From Micromonospora peucetia (lineage in GTDB: Bacteria; Actinomycetota; Actinomycetes; Mycobacteriales; Micromonosporaceae): a stretch of DNA of 64,000 nucleotides. The notes below the pieces were generated by a model, which worked only from the letters and a program-made list of their open reading frames with translations, was not told where the DNA came from and did not search any database. Location: the NCBI RefSeq assembly GCF_900091625.1, contig NZ_FMIC01000002.1, positions 5,146,001-5,210,000 on the forward strand, read 5' to 3'. Numbering within the stretch: the first letter of the stretch is position 1; each line of letters opens with the position of its first letter. Position numbers and translations under genes: made by a program. This document shows, piece by piece, positions 35,881 through 45,924 of the stretch.

Positions 35881-36042
35881 GCGGACCCCTCTCGTCGGTG
35901 CCGTCGCGGACGGTGGCGCCGCGCCGGCCGCCGGCCGTCGGTGCCGGCCGGGCATGGAGGGGATGTCGGCATCGTACGCGGGCCGAACGCGTCCACGACA
36001 CGGTGCCGCGCCGATCCGTCCCGTCGGGACGGAGGCGGGTCG

Positions 36043-37254
36043 GTGAGGATCGGGATCCTGTCGTACCACTTCCCGCCCGAGCCGGCGTTCATCCCGGGCA
36101 GCCTCGCCGAGGAACTCGTCGGCCGGGGGCACGAGGTGAAGGTGCTGACCGGCTTCCCCGACTATCCCGGCGGCCATGTCTATCCGGGCTGGCGGCAGCG
36201 CTGGCGGTACGAGACCCGCAGCGAGCGGCTGACCGTCCGGCGGGTGCCGCGCTACTCCGCAGGCGAGGGGTCGGTCCGCAGCCGGATGGCCGGGCACCTG
36301 TCGTTCGCCGGCAGCGCGACGCTGACCGGGCGGTCGTTCCTGGCCGACGTCGACGCCCTCTACGTCCACCTGCCGCCGGCGAACGCGTTCGCCGCGGCGG
36401 GCCTGCTCCGCGTGCTGGGCCGGGTGCCGACCGTCGTGCACGTGCAGGACGTCTGGGCGGAGGACGAGCCGGTCGGGGCCGAGAACGGGCGGTGGGCCGG
36501 ACGGGTCACCGCCGCGATGGCACGTGCCTACCGGGTCGCCGACGGGATCGCGGTCGCCGCGCCGTCGCTACGTGAGCGGGTCGTCGCCGCTGGCGCCGAC
36601 CCGGCCCGGGTGCGGGTGGTGCTCAACTGGACCGACGAGCGGATCTTCCATCCCGCCCGGCCCAGCCGCGCGGCCCACCGGCTGGTCCGGCGCGACGAGC
36701 GCTGCGTGGTGATGTACGCCGGCACCATCGGCGCCCGGCAGGGCCTGGAAACGGCGGTACGGGCAGCGGCGGCGCTGGACCACACGGTGGACCTCGTACT
36801 GGTGGGCTCGGGTGCGGACGAGCGGCGGGTGCGGGGGCTCGCCGCCGAACTGCGCACCGAGAACGTGCGCTTCGTCGAGCGGCGGTCCCCACTGGACATG
36901 CCGGACCTGTACGCCGCCGCCGACTACCAGCTCGTCATGCTGCGGGATCTGCCCGAGCTGCGCAGCACCCTGCCGGCGAAGCTCCAGGCGGCGTTCTCCT
37001 GCGCCGTACCCGTGGTGGCCTCCGCCGGCGGCGACACCGCCGAGATGGTGGAGCGGGCGCGGGCGGGGCTCTCCTGCCCGCCGGAGGACTGGGCGAGCCT
37101 GGCCGACCGGTTCTGGCTGGCCGCCACCATTCCGCCGGCCGCCCGGGCCGACATGGGCCGGCGCGGCCGGGAGGCGTACCTGCGGGAGATGTCGATGTCG
37201 GCGGGCGTGGACCGGATCGAACGGCTGCTGCACGAGGCGGCCGGCGTCCGGTGA
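36043..37254 (+). CDS. GT4-family glycosyltransferase
   Basis: This 403-residue GT-B enzyme transfers a sugar to a lipid-linked or saccharide acceptor. It starts RIGILSYHFPPEPAFIPGSLAEELVGRGHEV, with the N-terminal domain typical of WbuB-like GT4 enzymes (GFPDYPGG, VVHVQDVWAEDEP). The C-terminal domain has VVMYAGTIGARQGLETAVRAA and a sugar-nucleotide-binding stretch ending SCAVPVVASAGGDTAEMVE. GTG at 36043 follows GGAGGCGGGTCG. It is part of the polysaccharide locus with the BY-kinase and DUF4012 genes. Confidence 0.9.
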   Translation: MRIGILSYHFPPEPAFIPGSLAEELVGRGHEVKVLTGFPDYPGGHVYPGWRQRWRYETRSERLTVRRVPRYSAGEGSVRSRMAGHLSFAGSATLTGRSFLADVDALYVHLPPANAFAAAGLLRVLGRVPTVVHVQDVWAEDEPVGAENGRWAGRVTAAMARAYRVADGIAVAAPSLRERVVAAGADPARVRVVLNWTDERIFHPARPSRAAHRLVRRDERCVVMYAGTIGARQGLETAVRAAAALDHTVDLVLVGSGADERRVRGLAAELRTENVRFVERRSPLDMPDLYAAADYQLVMLRDLPELRSTLPAKLQAAFSCAVPVVASAGGDTAEMVERARAGLSCPPEDWASLADRFWLAATIPPAARADMGRRGREAYLREMSMSAGVDRIERLLHEAAGVR

Positions 37255-37373
37255 GCCGCGAGTGAGCCTCGCATTCGGGGCAACTGCGTCATCTCCAGGG
37301 GAAAACGATCGTTAGCAGTGCGGAACGGCAACGGAATGAGGTCCGCCGTCCGTTTCCAGGAAGGACGTGTGGT

Positions 37374-39152
37374 GTGACGGAGAGCGCGAGACGGCGTCGA
37401 CGGCGTGGTCGTTCCCGCCGGCGACGGCAGCTGCGCCGGGCCCTGCTCGCCACCCTCGTGGTGGGTTCGCTGCTGCTGCTGACCGGCGGCTGGGTGGGCT
37501 TCCGGGGCTGGCAGGCCCGCGCCCACCTGCTCAACGCCGCCGGCCTGGCCCGGGAGCTCAGCGCCCAGGTGGTCGGCGGCGACACCGCCAGGGCGCAGCG
37601 CACCCTGGCCGCGCTCCAGGAGCAGGCCGGCAGCGCCCGGGCGGCGACCGGCGATCCCGGCTGGTGGGTCGGCCGGCACACCCCGTACGCGGGGGACAAC
37701 CTGGCAGCCGTCCGGCAGATCTCGGTGGCGATCGACGACCTGGCCCGGCGGGCCTTCCCGCCGCTGCTACGCGCCGACCTGACCAGCCTGGTGCCCACGG
37801 GCGGGCGGCTGGACGTGGCCCGGCTGCGGACGCTGTCGTCCGAGCTGACGACGGTCAACGCCACGGTGCAGGGCACCCGGGACAGCCTCGCGACGGTACC
37901 CACCGACGGTCTGGCCGGGCAGGTCCGGCAGGCGCTCGCCGACCTGCGGGGCGAGATCGGCCGGCTGGCCGGCCTGACCGCCGCCGCGGACCAGGCCAGC
38001 CGGCTGCTTCCGTCGCTGCTGGGCGCCGACGGCCCCCGGACCTACCTGGTGGTCTCCCAGAACCCCGCCGAGCTGCGCGCCACCGGCGGCATGATCGGCG
38101 CGTACGCCGCCATCCACGCGGCCGACGGTCGGGTCCGGATGGGACGGCAGGGGACCAGCAGCGCGCTGGGCCGGTTCCAGCCGCCGCTGAAGGTGCCCGC
38201 GCAGGTGCGCGCCCTCTGGGCCGACCTGCCCGGGATCTATCCGGCGGACGTCAACCTCACTCCGCACTTCCCGACCGCCGCCGCTCTCTACCGGGAGATG
38301 TTCCGGCGGCGTACGGGAACCACCGTGGACGGTGTGCTCGCCGTCGACCCGGTGGTGCTGTCGTACCTGCTGAAGGCCACCGGTCCGGTGATGGTGCCCG
38401 GCGGCGTGCCGCTGGCCGCCGAGAAGGTCGTGCAGACGGTGCTCAGCGACAGCTACCAGCGGATGGACAACGCGAAGCAGGACGCCTTCTTCGCCGCCTC
38501 CGCCGCCGCCGTGTTCGACGCACTGGTCACGAAGAATGTAGACCCGAAGGCCCTGTTGTCCGCATTTGACCGTGCTGTCACTGAACGCCGGATATTGTTC
38601 TGGAGTGCCCGAACCGAGGAACAACGGACGATCGGCGAGAGCCGGATGGCCGGGGTGCTTCCGGAAAAGGACAGCGTGCCGACGGTCGGGGTGTTCCTCA
38701 ACGACGGCAGCGGCGCGAAGCTCGGCTACTACCTCCGGCCCTCGGCGACCCTGGCGGTCGGCGACTGCCGGCCTGACGGGCGCCGGGAGCTCCGGCTCCG
38801 GGTCATCCTGCGCTCGACGGCGCCGAAGTCGGGTCTCAGCGAGTCGGTCCTCGGCCTCGGTCTGGCCGGCGACCCGTACACCGTCCGCACGTTGGTGTCG
38901 GTGCACAGCCCGGCCGGCGGGGCGGTGCTCACCGCCCGCCTGGACGGCGCCGAGACGGCGGTGGGCAGCGGCACCGAGCGGCGCCGTCAGGTGACCACCG
39001 CGAACGCCGAGGTCGGCCCGGGGGCCTCCCGCACCTTGGAGGTCACCGTGCTGACGGCGACCACCGGGGTCGGCACCGCCGAATTGTGGCTGACCCCCAC
39101 CGCCACCCCATGGACCACCCAAGTTGTTTCCGCACCAAGCTGTGACCAGTAG
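37374..39152 (+). CDS. DUF4012 membrane-anchored surface protein
   Basis: This 592-residue protein begins with an Arg-rich segment and one transmembrane helix (ALLATLVVGSLLLLTGGWVGF). It is followed by an extracellular DUF4012 domain (about 190-480: YLVVSQNPAELRATGGMIGAYA, LPGIYPADVNLTPHFPTAAALYREMF, GVLAVDPVVLSYLLKATGPV). DUF4012 resembles LytR-CpsA-Psr-neighbourhood proteins found in polysaccharide loci; its activity is unknown. GTG at 37374 follows AGGAAGGACG. It is 13 nt upstream of the LPVTG protein gene, so they form one transcript. Confidence 0.9.
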   Translation: MTESARRRRRRGRSRRRRQLRRALLATLVVGSLLLLTGGWVGFRGWQARAHLLNAAGLARELSAQVVGGDTARAQRTLAALQEQAGSARAATGDPGWWVGRHTPYAGDNLAAVRQISVAIDDLARRAFPPLLRADLTSLVPTGGRLDVARLRTLSSELTTVNATVQGTRDSLATVPTDGLAGQVRQALADLRGEIGRLAGLTAAADQASRLLPSLLGADGPRTYLVVSQNPAELRATGGMIGAYAAIHAADGRVRMGRQGTSSALGRFQPPLKVPAQVRALWADLPGIYPADVNLTPHFPTAAALYREMFRRRTGTTVDGVLAVDPVVLSYLLKATGPVMVPGGVPLAAEKVVQTVLSDSYQRMDNAKQDAFFAASAAAVFDALVTKNVDPKALLSAFDRAVTERRILFWSARTEEQRTIGESRMAGVLPEKDSVPTVGVFLNDGSGAKLGYYLRPSATLAVGDCRPDGRRELRLRVILRSTAPKSGLSESVLGLGLAGDPYTVRTLVSVHSPAGGAVLTARLDGAETAVGSGTERRRQVTTANAEVGPGASRTLEVTVLTATTGVGTAELWLTPTATPWTTQVVSAPSCDQ

Positions 39153-39165
39153 GAGGGAACCAATC

Positions 39166-39804
39166 ATGCGGCTATCCCGCATCATCATGGCGCTCACGGT
39201 CGGCCTGGCCGTGCTGGCCGCGCCGACCGCAGCGGGGGCGGCGCAACCGCAGCCGACGCCCGGGACCGGTACGCCCCAACCACCGCCCTACGCGCCGGGG
39301 CCCGCGACCCTCGCGGTGAGCCCGCCGACCGTCGTGGTCGGCCAGACCGCCACCCTGATCGGCAGCGACTGGACGCCGGGCGGGACGGTTACCATCACCG
39401 TCAGCACGTCGCCGCTCGCCGCCGCCGTACCGGGCGCCGACCAGGCACGCCGCAGCAACGGCGAGACGGTCGCGATGGCGCCGGTCTCGTTCCAGCGGGC
39501 CCCGCAGCCGAACCCGACGCGCTGGGAGGTCGTGGCCGACGGCGACGGCGAGCACCGCTCGACCTACACGCCGCGTGAGCCCGGCACGTACACCTTCCGG
39601 GCCGTCGGCGAGACGCCGGACCAGGTGGCGACCGCGACGCTGACCGTGCTCAAGAAGCACCAGGCGCCGCTGCCCGTCACGGGTGACAGCATGAGCACCC
39701 CGTTGAAGTTCGGCGGCGGCCTCGTCGGTGCCGGTGCGGTGCTCCTGCTGCTGTCGCTGGTCTGGCGCAAGCGCCACCGCTTCGGGGTCGGAGCCGCGCG
39801 CTGA
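39166..39804 (+). CDS. LPXTG-type cell-surface protein
   Basis: This 212-residue protein has a signal peptide (RIIMALTVGLAVLAAPTAAGA), a Pro-rich stretch, and one Ig-like beta domain (about 45-165: LAVSPPTVVVGQTATLIGSDWTPGGTVTITV...YTPREPGTYTFRAVGETPDQVATATLTV). The C-terminal sorting signal is LPVTGDS, a helix GLVGAGAVLLLLSLVW and a basic tail RKRHR. A class E or similar sortase would link it to the wall; no sortase gene is in the window. The ATG follows AGGAGGG. It is co-transcribed with the DUF4012 gene and ends at a strong hairpin. Confidence 0.88.
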   Translation: MRLSRIIMALTVGLAVLAAPTAAGAAQPQPTPGTGTPQPPPYAPGPATLAVSPPTVVVGQTATLIGSDWTPGGTVTITVSTSPLAAAVPGADQARRSNGETVAMAPVSFQRAPQPNPTRWEVVADGDGEHRSTYTPREPGTYTFRAVGETPDQVATATLTVLKKHQAPLPVTGDSMSTPLKFGGGLVGAGAVLLLLSLVWRKRHRFGVGAAR

Positions 39805-39844
39805 CGGTGAACCCCCTCCGGGCAGGGCCCGGAAACCGCGAAAC

Positions 39845-39882
39845 AGTTGGCGCCCGTCGGACGTGTCCGACGGGCGCCAACT
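39845..39882 (+). terminator. Very strong hairpin after the LPVTG gene
   Basis: AGTTGGCGCCCGTCGGAC (39845-39862) and GTCCGACGGGCGCCAACT (39865-39882) form a perfect 18-bp stem 41 nt past the stop. Confidence 0.88.
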
Positions 39883-40060
39883 CGTCCCGGTTGCCCGCCG
39901 CACCCGGCCGTGCTCGTCGGGGGTGGAGCGACGTGGGCCGGCAGACCGACTGCCTGACCGGGAGCCGGCCGAGCACCTCTCGGCCGGCCGGCGGTGACAT
40001 GGCACCATGACGGTGTCCTCCGCCGCCGGGGGGCCGGGACACGACATCGATGGAGTCGGG

Positions 40061-41218
40061 ATGACAGGACTGGCCGGCGCGCCGGTGCCGGGGCTGGCGC
40101 CGCTGTGGACGCACGACCCGGTGGCCGCCGGTCCCTACCGGCTGGTCGGCCGGCTGGGCGCGGGCGGCCAGGGCGTGGTCTATCTCGGCGAGGACGACCA
40201 GGGCCACCAGGTGGCGGTCAAGATGATCAACATGGACCTGAGCGACGCCCGGGCCCGGTCGCAGTTCATGAAGGAGATCGCAGCGGCGCGCCGCGTCGTT
40301 CCGTTCTGTACGGCGCAGGTGCTCTTCGCCGATGTGGACGGCGAGCGGCCCTATGTGGTCAGCGAGTTCATCGAGGGCCCCACCCTCTACCGGCACGTCC
40401 GCGAGCACGGCCCGGTCGCCGGCAACGCGCTGCACCGGCTGGCCGTCGGCACCGCCACCGCACTCGCCGCGATCCACCGTTCGGACGTCGTGCACTGCGA
40501 TCTGAAACCGGACAACGTGGTGCTCGGCCGGGACGGCCCCCGGGTGATCGACTTTGGCATCGCCCGTGCCATCGGCGTCACCGAGACGGTGACCAGCCGG
40601 GTGATGGGGACCACCGCCTACATGGCCCCGGAGCGGTTCCGCAACGATTCGGTCGGGCCACCCTGCGACGTCTTCGCCTGGGCCGCCACGATCGCGTTCG
40701 CCGCCGGTGGCCGGCCACCGTTCGGCAGTGACTCACTCTTCGCGGTGATGCACCGGGTGTTGAACGACCCGCCCGACCTGCCCCCGCTTCCCCCCGGCCT
40801 GGACGAGCTGATCCGGCAGTGTTTGGCCAAGGATCCGGCGGACCGGCCGGAGGCCGAGCACGCGCTGATGCGGCTGCTCGGGCAGGACGTCGGGGCGACC
40901 GGTCCGCTCCGCCGGGAGACCGTGCTCCAGTTGGGTAACGAGACCGCCGGCGCGCCGACGCCGAACCAGCCGTTGCCGTTGCCCCGTCCCGCTCCGCCGA
41001 AAGCCCGCAGACAGCGCCGAAAGCCCGCAGACAGCGCCGAAAGCCCCGCAGACAGCGCCGGAAGCCCCGCCGGCAGCACCGACAGCCCTGACAGCGCCGG
41101 AAGCCCCGGCGGCCCTGGCGACACCGTCGCTGTACGGGCCTGTGACACCCGCGCCCGATACTGCCGTCGTGCCGTCCGCCCCGGCGGGCGAGGGCTGGGG
41201 GCGGCGGCTCGGCCGTGA
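40061..41218 (+). CDS. Ser/Thr protein kinase with frame-broken C-terminus
   Basis: The kinase domain (about 25-285) is complete: Gly loop GRLGAGGQGVVYLG, ATP Lys54, catalytic HCDLKPDN (Cys in place of the usual Arg), DFG in VIDFGIAR and APE in YMAPERF. After QPLPLPRPAPP the frame enters 20-nt tandem repeats, each one base short of a codon multiple. The current frame then reads Ser/Asp/Pro-rich sequence and stops at 41218. The original continuation, in another frame to 41402, is a Pro/Ala linker plus a membrane segment. Restoring two bases gives 447 residues. The ATG at 40061 follows GGAG; an ATG at 40007 is also in frame. As written, a soluble kinase would be made. Confidence 0.85.
   Translation: MTGLAGAPVPGLAPLWTHDPVAAGPYRLVGRLGAGGQGVVYLGEDDQGHQVAVKMINMDLSDARARSQFMKEIAAARRVVPFCTAQVLFADVDGERPYVVSEFIEGPTLYRHVREHGPVAGNALHRLAVGTATALAAIHRSDVVHCDLKPDNVVLGRDGPRVIDFGIARAIGVTETVTSRVMGTTAYMAPERFRNDSVGPPCDVFAWAATIAFAAGGRPPFGSDSLFAVMHRVLNDPPDLPPLPPGLDELIRQCLAKDPADRPEAEHALMRLLGQDVGATGPLRRETVLQLGNETAGAPTPNQPLPLPRPAPPKARRQRRKPADSAESPADSAGSPAGSTDSPDSAGSPGGPGDTVAVRACDTRARYCRRAVRPGGRGLGAAARP
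40994..41075 (+). repeat. 20/21-nt tandem repeats that break the kinase frame
   Basis: Four head-to-tail units: 40994-41013 (20 nt), 41014-41033 (20 nt), 41034-41054 (21 nt) and 41055-41075 (21 nt). The 20-nt units have AGCCCGCAG where the 21-nt unit has AGCCCCGCAG, so each lacks one C. In the intact register the unit encodes APKAPQT; two short units shift the kinase frame. Confidence 0.9.
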
Positions 41219-41402
41219 GTCGGTCGACGCCGGAGGCATCTCGATCGCGATCTTCCTCGGCTCGGTCGGCGCCGCTGCCGGCTACGTCGCGTCGAGCGCG
41301 GCGGACGTGGCCGCGGCGACCGGGGCGATCACGTTCATCGTGGTCTACCTGGTCCGACTGCTGCTCGCGTCGGCATTCGGCGACCGGTCCGACCACCCCT
41401 GA
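41076..41402 (+). other. Detached transmembrane tail of the Ser/Thr kinase
   Basis: In the frame ending at 41402 the sequence reads as a Pro/Ala linker (APEAPAALATPSLYGPVTPAP), then GWGRRLGRESVDAGG, then two hydrophobic segments (ISIAIFLGSVGAAAGYVAS and AITFIVVYLVRLLLASAF), and a short tail FGDRSDHP. It joins in sense to the kinase domain upstream when the two missing bases are restored. An ATG or GTG-initiated separate product from about 41142 is possible but has no ribosome binding site. Confidence 0.7.
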
Positions 41403-41487
41403 CCCGGGAGCGCCGGGCCCGGCGCCGCCGGTGGCACCGCACAGATAGGTTGACTGCCATCAGTTGACCGCCGAGGAGGACGTCCAC

Positions 41488-43278
41488 ATGGCTCCAGTCC
41501 CGTCGAGCACGCGACAGTGGTTGCCGTACACCGCCGCCGTCACCGCGGGGCTGCTGGTCATCGCCGGCACGTTCGTGTTCGTCCGGCAGCGGGACGCGGG
41601 CGCCGACCGGCCCCGCGCCGACTGTGCCACCAGGCTGGACGTCAACTCCTCGACCGAGAAGGCGGCGCTGCTGGTCGAGCTGGCCGAGCGGTACAACAGC
41701 GGCGACCGGTCGCTCGACGGCGGCGGCTGTGCCCAGGTGCACGTCAGCGCCCTGAACTCGGGCCAGGCCGCCGAGACGCTGGCCGCCGGCTGGAGCGGCA
41801 CCGGCCTGCCGGAGCCGCAGGTCTGGCTGCCGACGTCGAGCCTGTGGACCGGTCAGCTCCAGTTGCTCGACCAGGCCGCCGGGCGGCCGCCGCAGACCCC
41901 GGGCCAGTACCCGTCGATCGCCAACAGCCCGTTGGTCATCGCGATGCCGCAGCCCAAGGGCGAGCTGGTACGCCAGAAGGGGCCGCTGGGCTGGGGGCAG
42001 ATCCTCGGCCTCTCCGGGCGGACGGGCTGGACGGCGTTCGGCAAGCCGGAGTGGGGCCGCTTCACCTTCGGCAAGGACAACCCGAACCTCTCCACCTCCG
42101 GTCTGGCGGCGACCATCGCCACCTACTACGCCGCGGCGAACCGCTCCAGCGACCTGACCCGCTCCGACCTGGCGGACCCGAAGGTGACCCAGTTCGTCCG
42201 GCGGATCGAGGCCAACGTGTCGCACTACAGCGACGACTCGGTGGAGCTGCTGCGTGACCTCGCCGAGGCCGACCTGGCCGGCGGTGGCGCCAGCACGGGC
42301 GACATGAGCGCCATCGTCATGCAGGAGGAACTGGTCCACCTCTACAACGAGGGCGGACTGAGCCCGCGTCAGGAGGGCCAGGATCGGGGCTCCCGGCCCA
42401 AGGTCCCGCTGGTCGCCGTCCACCCGAAGGAGGGCACCTTCAACCTGGACCACCCGTTCGTGGTGCTTCCCTCCGCCGACGAGCGGCAGCGTGCGGCGGC
42501 GGACGACTTCCTGAAGTTCCTGACCGAGGACGCCCAGCAGGCGAGCTTCGCCCGTCTCGGCTTCCGGGACCACAAACGCGGGGCCTCGGCGGAGCTGCTC
42601 GCCAGCGTCGGCACCGAGCCCACCGGCGGGCTCGACTACTTCGCGCCGCCGAATCCGGCAGTGGTCAAGGCGATGCTGGGCGGCTGGAGCACGCTGCGCA
42701 AGAAGGCCAACATCCTGATCGCGCTGGACACCTCCGGGTCGATGGAGGCCCCGATCGGCGACAGCACCCGCTTCCAGGTCGCCGCCGCGGCGGCGACCAA
42801 GGGGCTCAAGCTGCTCAACTCCGAGGACCGGGTCGGCCTCTGGTCGTTCTCCTCCGAGACGAAGAAGCGGCTCAAGAGCCCGTATCAGGAGGAGGTCCGG
42901 CTCGGCGACTTCGACCAGAATCGGATCAACAGCCGGATCGCCGGTCTGCACGTCGCGGGGGAAACCGCGCTCTACGCGACGATCCGGGCCGCCCACCGGC
43001 AGCTGCTCGACCGGTACGACCCGGACCGGATCAATGCCGTCGTCGTGCTGACCGACGGCAAGAACGAGTACCCCCGGGACAACGACCTGGCCCGGCTGCT
43101 CGCCGACGTCACCCTGGATCCGGACCGTCCGGTCAAGGTCTTCTGCATCGCCTTCGACGGTGAGTCGGACTTCGCCACGCTGGACCGGATCGCCAAGGCA
43201 TCGTCGGGCAAGGCGTTCGACGCCAGGAATCCTGCCATGATCGACGAGGCCTTCGTGAAGCTGGTCAGCAGCTTCTGA
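41488..43278 (+). CDS. Substrate-binding/von Willebrand A fusion protein
   Basis: This 596-residue protein has an N-terminal membrane anchor (YTAAVTAGLLVIAGTFVFV). A periplasmic-binding-protein-like domain follows (about 45-385, with PQVWLPTSSLWTGQL, IANSPLVIAMPQP, LSTSGLAATIATYYAA). A C-terminal VWA domain (about 400-596) has a complete MIDAS: DTSGSM, then Thr in AGETALYATI, and Asp in VVLTDGKNEY. It is extracellular and may bind a ligand and a protein partner. ATG at 41488 follows GAGGAGGACG. Its neighbour is the membrane Ser/Thr kinase, with which it may work. Confidence 0.88.
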   Translation: MAPVPSSTRQWLPYTAAVTAGLLVIAGTFVFVRQRDAGADRPRADCATRLDVNSSTEKAALLVELAERYNSGDRSLDGGGCAQVHVSALNSGQAAETLAAGWSGTGLPEPQVWLPTSSLWTGQLQLLDQAAGRPPQTPGQYPSIANSPLVIAMPQPKGELVRQKGPLGWGQILGLSGRTGWTAFGKPEWGRFTFGKDNPNLSTSGLAATIATYYAAANRSSDLTRSDLADPKVTQFVRRIEANVSHYSDDSVELLRDLAEADLAGGGASTGDMSAIVMQEELVHLYNEGGLSPRQEGQDRGSRPKVPLVAVHPKEGTFNLDHPFVVLPSADERQRAAADDFLKFLTEDAQQASFARLGFRDHKRGASAELLASVGTEPTGGLDYFAPPNPAVVKAMLGGWSTLRKKANILIALDTSGSMEAPIGDSTRFQVAAAAATKGLKLLNSEDRVGLWSFSSETKKRLKSPYQEEVRLGDFDQNRINSRIAGLHVAGETALYATIRAAHRQLLDRYDPDRINAVVVLTDGKNEYPRDNDLARLLADVTLDPDRPVKVFCIAFDGESDFATLDRIAKASSGKAFDARNPAMIDEAFVKLVSSF

Positions 43279-43319
43279 GCCGCCGGCCGGGTGGCGCCAC
43301 GCGCCGCCCGCCCGGCCGG

Positions 43320-43350
43320 CGGGCGGGCCGCTGACGCGGCGGCCCGCCCG
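43320..43350. terminator. Bidirectional hairpin
   Basis: CGGGCGGGCC (43320-43329) and GGCCCGCCCG (43341-43350) form a perfect 10-bp stem between the convergent VWA and gdhA genes. Confidence 0.7.
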
Positions 43351-43351
43351 G

Positions 43352-44746
<1,395 letters not shown>

Positions 44747-44824
44747 TCATCCGCCAACCGTCCCGGGATACGGACCGTGACCTTCCTTCGCGGGGTGGTG
44801 GTCCGCCGGTGGCCCAGCGCGAGG

Positions 44825-45847
44825 TTACAGGCCGTGACGGTGGTCGCCTGCCACCAGTTCGCAGATCTCCGCCTCCGACCTCGCGGAGAACGGGTCGCGG
44901 TGGACGGCGACCGCCTGTCGCGTGTCCTCGGCGACCAGATCGGCGTTGACCTGGGCCGCCACGAACGCGCCGGCCGCCGCGGCGGCACCGACCTGGGCGG
45001 CCGGATCGGTGACGTTGCCGGCGACCCACACCCCGGGCACGTCGGTGCGGCCCGTCGCGTCGGACGGGACGTGCTCGCCAACCCCCGCCGGATGTTCCAC
45101 CGGTCGTAGCCCGAGCGCCGCGAGGAAACCGGCGCGCGCCACCATCCGTGACGAGACGGCCAGCACCTCGCGGCTGACCACCGTGCCGTCGCCCAGCCGT
45201 ACGCCGGCGAGGCGGTCCCCGACGATCTCCAGGGACGCCACCTCGCCGTCCACCACGCGGATGCCCCGGGCCGCGAGCTGCTCCGCCTGCTCCTCGGTGC
45301 GGGGTGGCCCGGTGTGGGAGAAGTACGTGATGTCGGCGCTCCACTGCCGGAACAGCAACGCCTGGTGTACCGACATCGGCCCGCTCGCCAGCACGCCGAT
45401 GGCCCGGTCGCGGACCTCCCAGCCGTGGCAGTACGGGCAGTGCAGGACGTCCCTGCCCCACCGGGCCCGCAGTCCCGCGACGTCCGGCAGTTCGTCCACC
45501 AGCCCGGTGGCCACCAGCAGCCGCCGCGCGAGCACCGTCCGGCTGTCGCCCAGCGTCACCGCGAACCCGCCGTCGGCGCGAGCCACGGCGCGGACCTCGC
45601 CGGTCACCACCCGGCCGCCGTAGCCACGGACCTCCGCCCGGCCGCGGTCCAGCAGCTCGGCCGGCCGGATCCCCTCACGGGCCAGCAGTCCGTGTACGCC
45701 TCCGGCCGGAGCGTTGCGCGGGGCGCCCGCGTCGATCACCACCACCTTCCGCCGGGCCCGGGCCAGTGTCAGCGCACCGCTCAATCCCGCGGCGCCACCT
45801 CCGATCACCACCACGTCGTAGCTGCCGTCCAACTGATCGGTCACCAT
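44825..45847 (-). CDS. Thioredoxin-reductase-like FAD/NAD(P) oxidoreductase
   Basis: This 340-residue flavoprotein has an FAD motif VVVIGGGAAGLSGALTLARA, the redox-type CPYC in VLHCPYCHGWEVRDRAIGV, and a C-terminal FAD motif DVPGVWVAGNVTDPAAQV. It resembles thioredoxin reductase-like and GliT/HlmI-type dithiol oxidases of actinomycetes, but its NADPH motif is degenerate (LASGPMSVHQALLF). The ATG follows GCAGGAGGTGG. It is divergent from an XRE-cupin regulator, with repeated sites between, suggesting control by that regulator. Confidence 0.9.
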   Translation of the reverse strand: MVTDQLDGSYDVVVIGGGAAGLSGALTLARARRKVVVIDAGAPRNAPAGGVHGLLAREGIRPAELLDRGRAEVRGYGGRVVTGEVRAVARADGGFAVTLGDSRTVLARRLLVATGLVDELPDVAGLRARWGRDVLHCPYCHGWEVRDRAIGVLASGPMSVHQALLFRQWSADITYFSHTGPPRTEEQAEQLAARGIRVVDGEVASLEIVGDRLAGVRLGDGTVVSREVLAVSSRMVARAGFLAALGLRPVEHPAGVGEHVPSDATGRTDVPGVWVAGNVTDPAAQVGAAAAAGAFVAAQVNADLVAEDTRQAVAVHRDPFSARSEAEICELVAGDHRHGL

Positions 45848-45887
45848 GACCACCTCCTGCGACCACGATGCGCGGGTGGCGGCCATG

Positions 45888-45924
45888 GTGGCAAACATTG
45901 TTGCCGTAGTGGCAAACTGGCGGC
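45888..45924 (+). promoter_or_regulatory. Direct-repeat operator/promoter of the XRE-cupin gene
   Basis: GTGGCAAAC occurs at 45888-45896 and 45909-45917, 21 nt apart (two helical turns). GGCAA (45890-45894... read 45890 on) and TTGCC (45901-45905) also form an inverted pair. CAAACT (45913-45918) lies 6 nt before the ATG at 45925 as a leaderless -10 box, so the repeats cover the promoter. Confidence 0.55.

Noticed and set aside
34219..36441. 740-codon minus-strand frame across the BY-kinase gene
   Set aside because: Only its part at 35880-35470 is real (tyrosine phosphatase); the rest is open because the frameshift let it run antisense to the BY-kinase.
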